From positions 1,736,001 to 1,800,000 of the forward strand of contig CM057057.1 in NCBI GenBank assembly GCA_029945375.1: a stretch of DNA of 64,000 bases, written 5' to 3'. Origin of the DNA: Agaricus subrufescens. Lineage: Eukaryota; Basidiomycota; Agaricomycetes; Agaricales; Agaricaceae. The notes beneath the pieces are model-generated. The model did not search any database. It saw only the letters and a program-made list of their open reading frames with translations, and was not told the origin of the DNA. Each line of letters begins with the position of its first letter. Positions within the stretch are counted from its first letter, which is position 1. Both the position numbers and the translations under genes were made by a program. Positions 56,054-64,000 of the stretch are shown here, one piece after another.

Positions 56054-59006
56054 TTAGTCGTCTCCACTTCGATCTGCATCTTCAAAGACATCTCTACTCG
56101 CTTTCAATTTCTTTTTAGATGAACCTTCTTCTGCAGCCGTATGACTATCTGAGTCACTGACAGATCTCGCCCTCTTCGTATCTCCCTTACGACGCTTAAG
56201 AGAAGGCGGGGTACGATCATGCGGGTTTTCAAGTTCCATTATAACATTGGACATTTCCGGAATGATCGGCTCCATTTCTTTCCATATTTCCTCATAGAAG
56301 AATTGATAACTGTCAATGTTTTGTCGTTCACCTTTTTCATAGAATTCGCAAAGGCATCGATTATAACTGTCAAGGAGTTTGGGAGCGTCGCAGTCACAAA
56401 GCGCTTGGTCAGTCAGTGTTTCGAGATAATCTTCATTGGCGTGTAAGAAGAAGTCCTGTCTTGGTTCAAAGGGTAAGTTGATAGTCGTAAAGACCGATTG
56501 GAAATCATTCCATCCATTCTTGATTCGTACAACGACGATCCATACCATGATCCACCATAACGACTCCAGGTCATGCGCAAAACTGTATGTCAAAACTGAA
56601 GCGACCTTGTTCTCGGTGGAGACGCGGGCTAGAGATGGCCTCATTTTAGAGATTTTTGGATAAAGAAATGATCCTTTATCAATTTCTACCGGCATGAAGT
56701 ATGGGGTTCCCTATGTGGCTCGACATCAGATAGAATCAGACACAACCCAACAAAAGTCATACCGTCTTGGGATCAGTGCTTACAACCCCGTCCCTGCTCT
56801 CAAAAGACCGCGCATACTCCAGATCACTCAACTTTGCCCTGATCCCACCCTTCCCGCGCACCAAGATGATGTTACCCTCACTGATGTCTCGGTGTACCCA
56901 ACGTGCCAAATAGAGAAGAGTTATTGCTGAATGTACATGAGATAGGCGTCACGCATGTTGCAAATGACAACACTCACCAACAAAGATATCTTCAAATGCT
57001 CGCACCGCATCTGACAGACTAGTTGTATGGGCAAGTGATTGACCAACTTCGGCATAGATGACACGGTAGTGCCGTTTGATATTGAAGCGACGCCCTTTGT
57101 AGTCCGGGAGAGAGGAAGCAGCTAGACGTGGTGCTGATGTGTGGGATGTATTTAATGGAGTTGGAAGTCTTTGAGTGTTACGGGAGGCATGCTTCTTACC
57201 CACCCTAGACCGCTCGAATAGAGGTGGGAGCAAATCAGGATCGGGACGAAAATCGGGTTTGGCCTTGTTCAAGCCCAGGTCCCAACCCGATAGTATCTTC
57301 ATGAAATACTTCTCTGGATGCGCGAGTCCATCCCGCAGCCTGGTCTTCAGTCCGTCGGGTGCCCAATCATAATCATCCTCCTTAACCTCTGCAAGCTGTT
57401 CAAAGATTTTCTGTTGTTTCTCCATTTCTGTTAGGTCGTCTCTGTCCACCCAGCAATCCTTTAGAACGACCTCCGGCGCATTCGGCTTGGGCTCCAAATT
57501 CTTTGTATCAACCACCTCGATGACCCTCCACACGCGCGACTTTCGACCTGTGATGCACAGGGTACGAGGATTGAACAGTGGTTGTAAAGTCTTGTAGTAC
57601 TTGAGACCGCCCTCTGTCTTCATTTTGTATACGGTGTGCCATGTGTCGTTCGCATATATCTGCTCAATGGATGTGTCATAACCCAGTTCCTCGTGAGTTG
57701 CATATAGGAAGGATAAGAATGTGCGAATGAACTTGTCGAAATCCTGGATAGATGTGAGATAGATGCTCACAAATAAACAGGGTATGCTTACTTTGGTGAA
57801 ATTAAAAGTATCAGATTTCATCGAGTATGACCGTGAAAAGTACCAGAGGGACATCTCAGTGTTTTCGATTGTAATCTTTGTGCCATTAGTCACGATAATG
57901 GAGATGAAAGGAAACTAGGACGTACTCCATATACCCACTTCCTGCTAGGGTCGTCATTCATGATGTGGTTGACCGCGGACACCAATTGGTCTCGATTCTG
58001 CAGCAAATTATGAGACAAAAGTGACAAAACAGCATCTCCATCACCTACGTTATATATATTTTCACCAACATCTTTCTTGAATTCCATTGGAACTGCTATC
58101 TCCACCGCCTTCAAACCAGTCTTCGACGCTTTGCGATCAACCTTTTTTTTACCGGCTACTCGTTTCTTGGCTTTCCTCGCACTTGCTGTCCCCGCCGCCG
58201 CCGTTCCAATCTCCAATTTTTCGCCAGGCTCGGGGTCAACTAGCACAGCGTCGACTTTGAAATTACAGCCCTCAATTTGTGATTCTATTGGTTGATCGGG
58301 ACAGTCCCTATAGCTGCATCCATTGTGCTTTCTGTCGCCATCAGGACTGGGGCACTCAAGTAGTGCTTGCACGATATCTTCCAGCGGCTTGAAAACCTGC
58401 TTTTCGTTTGCTCTCATTTCTCGAGGTGGCGTGGTTCCATATGACTTCCATTGCAGTGAAGGTGTGTCCTGTCCTGATCATCTGCTACTGCGCTCTAATG
58501 TAGGTAGCATGGAACACATACTTTGGCGTCGACTTTGGCCTTCAGAGCTCCACTATCTGGTACTGCACTTGCTCTTCGTCGAGCAGCCTTCTTGGTCTTT
58601 CTGCCACCTGAAACCGTTGTGGTGGAAGAAGGGTCTGCAGGTATTTCTAGCAGCAGCCCCTTGTCCTTCAAATGGGCGAGGGCATCTTTGACCCATCTGC
58701 TACTGGGCGTGAACGGGGCAAGCTCGTTGAGAAAGTCCTCAGCATAACAAGAAAGCATTTCTGGACGCATGGCTTCAGCAATGTCTGGTCGAAGGTGTGT
58801 CTGACGCGCCGAACCACCGTCAAGCCGGGACTTTCGTGGCGTATAACTGCAGTTTGAGTGTTAGAGAGTCACGTGTGCGTGTGTTGATATTGTCCACTTA
58901 CTCCTTCACGTTGTCCTGCTTATCGCGTTTGCTACATCAAATGTGTTACGGTGGTACTCGAGAATAGCAATAGTGCATTGACCGACCCCTTTCTTTTGTT
59001 GGCCAT
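56054..59006 (-). CDS. FunK1-type fungal protein kinase, about 862 aa, apparently intact
   Basis: Exons 59006-58987, 58931-58902, 58846-58522, 58468-57926, 57875-57792, 57743-56978, 56926-56763 and 56710-56054 join to 2589 nt with no stop. Introns are 48-55 nt; the first has a weak GTCGGT donor, so the start is less sure. The N-terminal region is variable and basic. The kinase part has LWYFSRSYSMKSDTFNFTK, a typical FunK1 segment, then RHYRVIYAEVG, the catalytic loop HRDISEGNIIL, DLEYAR in place of DFG, the activation segment TGTPYFMPVEI, and the C-lobe HDLESLWWIMVW. A nuclear-type basic, acidic tail follows. These motifs fit an active Ser/Thr kinase of the fungal-specific family. Targets are unknown; the family is expanded in mushrooms. 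It sits between two degraded copies of the same unit. Confidence 0.85.
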
Positions 59007-59546
59007 AAAGATCTTCCTCTCAGGTCAAACGATCGAGCAGCAAGAGCTAATGAAGTGGGATCTGACTATTCTCATACACTGGTCCCTCTTATATACGTGT
59101 AGAAATACACCTTCCATCCTACGACCGCGGTGGTAGACACAAGGCCATGGACCATCGACAGGCCACTCGAATTTTTTTCCCTTTGTTCCCCAAGTTGCTC
59201 CGACAACAACCGCCTAGCGATGAGCTTCTGATTAGCCAAATACGGTGGCCCTTAAGTTTTTCTCCTTCTTCCGCCGCATTAGGTGAGACTGATGAGCATT
59301 TCTTCCTCTAGATCTGCAGATAGTCACCGGCTGTGCATGTATGTAATTATGATCAGTCATATATTCCTGCAGGATGTTGACAAACCCACATTACGGACAA
59401 TAGTCCAGCAAAAATATATATAATTTTCAGGTCACTTGATTGACCTGCTCTTCATTAGTACTCCCACGAGCATCCTTGTGTCAGAAACGTGTTACCAGGC
59501 GGAATGATGACCACCCGATAACAGCACGGATCTTTTATCCATCTAC
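59007..59546. other. Intergenic spacer upstream of the FunK1 gene
   Basis: Holds the presumed FunK1 promoter; no other feature recognised. Confidence 0.4.
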
Positions 59547-60390
59547 AGCTTTACCGCTGCGCAAAAACTAACCGAGATCGATCAATTGATATTTGTTGTC
59601 ATCGGTCCCTGTTTAACGGCCTCCGTAATCCACAACCATACATGAACATACTACCCCGGTACTCTCCGTCAAGATGCTCATCAGAAAATTTACCGGCATC
59701 TTCTTTTAGCAGCAATTTGTATGCACAAAAGACTTCTAGAAGGTATCTTCCTCATGCTTCAACGCTTCTCTCAAAGTAAACAAGACGCCACAGACTTTCT
59801 CGACGCCACAAACCATGTCTGTGAAAAGTCGGGGTCAAGGTTCAAGGCCGTAAAAATGAGATAAAAGATCTCGGAATAATAAACCGGAATGCAATATCTA
59901 ACCATTTCTAATTCAGCACCGTAGTTCGGCAGTAGACAGAAAAACAAAGGAAGGAGCTGTCCTTGTTTGACAACATGTCGGCTAAAAAAAAGCATACGTT
60001 TATGAGCAAAATCATACCAAGGTCCGTGGGGGGTGCTTCAACAATCTTCTAAAAAGAAAAGATAGAGCATGCCGAGTGTAAAGAGTCAATCTCGCCTCAG
60101 ACAATGGTCCAAAGACCGAGGGTGGTTTTAACCGCGCTGTCATATTAACCTTATCCGAGGTGTTCTGCACTCGTTTTTTTTACATCGGCAGAGACTGTAG
60201 CCGTCTCATAATCGTCAGCTGAAACTTGACCCAAAGGGGCATTTCTAGTGTGGCGTCCAGAGAGCGTCCTCTCTTCAGTTCATCGAAGTTAGTTGTTTCT
60301 GATTTGTTCGCTTGCCCTGAGTGCCTTTCTCGCTAGTGCAAGAATACGGGGTGTCCGGAAAAACAGAAAAACAATTCCAAGCCCAATTGA
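59547..60390 (+). repeat. Dispersed repeat A, copy 2 (most complete, CpG-rich)
   Basis: Contains the left part (homologous to 15038-15650) and the right part (homologous to 29851-30015) joined at GAAACTTG, so it is the uninterrupted form. Confidence 0.85.
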
Positions 60391-60850
60391 GCAATGTGAA
60401 CATGCGCTTACAACACACAAACTCATTGATCGGAGGAAATAAGATAATCGGTCATATTCTGCTTGATGTACCAATGCCTTGTGTGCACGGAGTAAATCTA
60501 AACAAGTACATTCTGACGACTCTCGAAGCTTTGCTCCTGTCGCAGTGTGCCATATGCCGAAGGCGAAAATAAAAGAATGAATCTAGTCTATAATTAGACA
60601 TACCCAAACAAATAAACATGATCCATCATAGTATGATGTTTACAGATAGAACAATTGATGACGGAATTGAAAACGCTGCATCAGAGTACGAAATTTAAAG
60701 GTACAAAAATTCGGCTATACCAGTAGGGTAGTCGAAACATGCGGAAATGTGGAAGACAATACAACCTCACTCTTGACGCGTGCAGTCATTATCCTTCACT
60801 GGTCACTGGCACACCTACACCGCTATCCCCATGCCAATCTTGGTCCGCAC
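60386..60850 (+). repeat. Repeat B, copy 2
   Basis: Homologous to 54398-54834; it leads directly into the 3' end of the FunK1 pseudogene. Confidence 0.85.
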
Positions 60851-63260
60851 CGTCCTTCCCTCAACCGTCTCCACTTCCATCTTCAAAAACATCTCCACCC
60901 GCTTTAGATCTCTTTTGTGACGAACCTTCTTCTGCAGCCATATTCCTATGTGAGACACTGACATATCTCGCTCTCTTCCTGGCTACCGCATCTCCGTGAC
61001 GAAACTCGGGAGGAGATGGGGGACGCAAATGCGGGTCTTCAAGTTCCCTTGTAACTTAAGACATGTGGGGAATGGAAATCTCCATGCCCTCCCATAGCTT
61101 TGTGTAGCTGACTCGATAATTGTCAACGTCTTGTCAGTTGCCCGTGTTGTAGATTGATGGATACATATGGAGTTCCCTGTGCGACTCAACATCAGGTAGA
61201 ATCGGACAAAACCTAACAAAACCCATACCGTCTTCAGATCAGTGCCGACAGTTCCATTTCTAGCCTCAAAAGACCGCGCATACTCCAGATCACTCAATTT
61301 TGCCCTTACTCCACCCTCCCCGCGCACCAAGATGATGTTACCATCACTAATGTCTCGGTGCAACCAACGCGCCAAATAGAGCGCAGTTAATGCTGAATGC
61401 ATATGAGATAGGACCCACATACGTTGTAAACGACGAAACTCACCAACAAATATATCTTCAAATGCTTGCACTGCATCTGACAGACTCGTCGTATGGGCAA
61501 GTGATTAACCAACCTCAGCATAAATGACACTGTAGTGTCGTTTGGTATTGAAGCGATGCTGTTTGTAATCGGGGAGAGAGAAAGCGGGTGGAGATTTTGC
61601 TGATGATTGGGATGTATTCGTTGTAAGTGAGGTTGTTTCGCTGCTGCGGGAGGTCTGTATGCTATCCGCTCCAGACCGCTTAACCCAAGGTGAGAGCAGA
61701 TCAGGATCGAGATAACAAGGAGGTTTAGCCTTGTTGAAGCCCAAGGTCCAATCCAATATGATCCTCATGAGACACTTCTCTGGGTGCGCGAGTGCATCCC
61801 GAAGCTTGGTCTTCAGTCCGTCAGGTACCCATCCATAATCCTCTTCCTTGACCTCCGCAAGTCGTTCAAAGATTTTCTGCTGTTTCTGCATTTCTGTCAG
61901 GTCGCTTCCGTCCACCCAGCAATCCTTCAGTACGACCTCCGATGCATTCGGCTTGGGCTCCAAGCTCTTTGGACCAACCACTTCGACGACCTTCCACACG
62001 CGCGACTTTCGAACTGTAATGCATAGGGTGCGAAGGTTAAACAGTGGCTGTAAAGTCTTGTAGTACTTGAGACCGCTCTTCGTTTGCATTTTGTATACAG
62101 TGTGCCACGTGTCGTTCACATATATCTGCTCAATGGATGTGTCATAAACCAGCTCCTCATGAGTTGCGTATAGGAAGGACAGGAATGTGCGAATGAATTT
62201 GTCGAAATCCTGGAGAGACGTGAGATAGGCGCACACAAATAAAAAGCACACTTACTTTGATGAAATTGAAAGGTTCAGATTTCATCGAGTATGACCGCGA
62301 AAAATACCAGAGGGACATGTCAGTATCCTCGATCGTAATCTTTACTACATTAGCGATGACACAGGGAAATAAACGGGAACTAGACATACTCCATACACCC
62401 ACTTCCGGCGAGGGTCCTCTTTCATGATGTGGTTCGCTGTAGACAGCAATTGGTTTCCATTCTACAGCAAATGAGATGAAAGTGACGAAATAGCATTCCC
62501 ATCACCTACATCGTATATATATTGACTAGTTCCGTATTTCTTGAATTCCGTCGGAACTGCTATCTTCGCCACCTTCAAACCCACGTTCGATTTTTTGCCA
62601 TCATCTTGTATATCTTCCTCCGTTTCTTCTTCCTCGGCTTCCATCGCATCTGCTGTCTCCGCAGCCTCTAAATCAATCTTCAGAATCTCGCCAGGCTCGA
62701 GGTCAGCTAACACAGCGTCGACCTTGCAATTACAACCGTCAATTAGCGATTCTATTGACTGATCGGGACAATCCTTGTAGCGGTATCCGTTGTGCTTTCT
62801 ATTGCTGCGCGGATCGGGACACCCGGGTAGCGATTCCACGATTTTCTCTAGTGGTTCGAAAATCTTCTTTTTGGTCGCTTTCATTTTTTGAGGTGGCCTG
62901 TTGCCGTATGCCTCCCATTGCAGCGAAGTCAAGCTTCTGAGAACTGATGTATGTAGCAAGAGGCACATGCATTGGCGTCGACTTTAGCCTCCGGGGCTCC
63001 AACGCCTGGTACTGCACTTGCTCTTGCCCAAGCAGGAGTCTTCGTTTTTCTGTACCTGGGAACTGTTGCGGCGGAAGGCCTTGCAGATGTTTCCAGCAGG
63101 CCCTCTTTCTGCAAATGGGTGAGGGCACTCGCAACCCATCTACTATCGGGTGTGACTGGAGCAAGGTGTTCGAGAAAGTGTTCAGCCGAACAAACAAGCG
63201 TTGCATGACGCATGACTGCGGCTATGTTTTTGGAAGGTGTGTTTCGTGGTGTGTTTGAGT
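60850..63260 (-). pseudogene. FunK1 kinase pseudogene
   Basis: Colinear with the intact gene at 56-59 kb. The N terminus is MRHATLVCSAEHFLEHLAP (63213). The loop HRDISDGNIILVRGEGG and DLEYARSFEARN are retained. Lesions: TAG at 62462-62464, where the intact copy has CAG; a GC instead of GT at the donor corresponding to the intron at 58521, with a one-base length change next to its acceptor (about 62925); and loss of most of the C-lobe, so that TPY of the activation segment is followed almost at once by the DNYRVSYTKLWEGME tail. The TAG alone removes the kinase domain. Confidence 0.85.
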
Positions 63261-63471
63261 ATGTGGGTGTGCTGCTAAATAAAGCAGCGCGTTACAGAAA
63301 GTCTAAATAGACACATCCAAGCAAACAGTCAAATTGTCAATTAATCAACAGGCCTAGCGTATCATCTAGACAACATACAATAGGCAGGTAGAAGGGCCCG
63401 ACGAAAGCATCCAGCGAAAGTAATGAATCAAGACCATATTACAGTTGAAATCCTCCATAGTGTGCGTCGTT

Positions 63472-64000
63472 CTATGACTTTTTCGACCCCTTCGCCTTTG
63501 TCGTGCCCGCAGCCTTCTTCTTCTTCGACGCTTGAATAAGTTTGTCGCCTGATATGTCATCAGCTGACTCCTTCGGCTTGGCGTCTTCCTCATCATCATC
63601 CGGAATATCATCGATCTGAAGGTGAAGGTCAGTACTGATGACGCCATGTAATTCATCATATAAACATACGAATGCCTCCTCGAGGTCAGGAGCGGACCCT
63701 CCCGCAAGTTTCTTCGGCACTTTGCCAAGATCTTGGGCCTTGTGGAATGGTATAGGGTGATCGGACGCGTTATACCTTCAAAAATCAACCAGTCAGTCAA
63801 TCAGAATAACAGCAGAGAAAAGGCCGTCAACAAAACATACTTTCTAGTGAATGAGGACTTGGCCGCAGTCGCTATTTTCACGTCCTTATTATCACCTACT
63901 CCGAGTTCCACTATTGTCTCCCAGTCCTCCTTGGACAAGTAGTACTCGTCCATGCGTTCAATTACTGTATCAACAGCAGCCTATCGTCTGTTATGAGTAA
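63472..64000 (-). CDS. RFC1: Replication factor C large subunit (RFC1), C-terminal end, partial
   Basis: The last two exons are visible: 63980-63841 and 63775-63472, joined across a 65-nt intron (63776-63840). An acceptor at about 63981 shows that the gene continues outside the window. The residues VIERMDEYYLSKEDWE and YNASDHPIPFHKAQDLGK, followed by an acidic stretch (IDDIPDDDEED) and a Lys-rich tail ending KGSKKS, match the C terminus of RFC1, the clamp-loader large subunit that loads PCNA in replication and repair. This is a single-copy housekeeping gene and the best anchor for synteny. The FunK1 pseudogene unit starts just 3' of its stop. Confidence 0.85.

Noticed and set aside
1..64000. 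tRNA or rRNA genes
   Set aside because: No box A/box B pair with a cloverleaf and no rRNA-like sequence was recognised.

Overview
This is a fungal nuclear window, almost certainly from an Agaricomycete (mushroom-forming basidiomycete). The evidence is abundant 42-65 nt GT-AG introns, a FunK1-type kinase family, an F-box/LRR gene, a DUF6533-type membrane protein, a KDZ-like cysteine-cluster transposase gene, and dense retro- and DNA-transposon debris. I cannot name the species. Most genes are split into short exons, so the coding regions given here were assembled by joining exons by eye.

Layout. 0-6 kb: host-like genes (DUF6533 membrane protein on -, short-chain dehydrogenase on +). 6-9.5 kb: a copia-gag-like remnant, a 1.4-kb LTR-like repeat carrying a solo LTR, and GC-rich minisatellite. 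9.6-14.6 kb: a divergent pair of transposon-style genes. 15-17 kb: a dispersed repeat and a 1.3-kb array of palindromic units. 17-24 kb: a long minus-strand coiled-coil gene with a 3.5-kb repeat-rich insertion, divergent from an apparently intact KDZ-like gene (24.7-27.8 kb). 27.8-29.2 kb: intact F-box gene. 30.7-42.7 kb: a LINE split by a complete 8.5-kb Ty3/Gypsy chromodomain retrotransposon (LTRs 31315-31864 and 39289-39838, 5-bp duplication GCCAG). 45-48.4 kb: decayed Tnp2-like transposase. 49.2-53.9 kb: second LTR-like repeat, a decayed gene of a family I cannot name, and another solo LTR. 54-63.5 kb: three copies of a FunK1 kinase region (one intact gene, one pseudogene, one residual fragment), with a 545-bp terminal-inverted-repeat element. 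63.5-64 kb: the 3' end of the housekeeping gene RFC1.

How it fits together. The window looks like a transposon-rich segment between conserved genes. The Gypsy element appears complete. It has a self-priming-type primer site, a hairpin just after the gag stop, and an unusual zinc-knuckle ORF3 that begins on the pol stop codon (ATGA overlap). The in-frame premature stops in four transposon-type genes are all TGA, and six of the eight differences between the two Gypsy LTRs are CpG/TpG pairs. Both point to cytosine methylation followed by deamination acting on the repeats.
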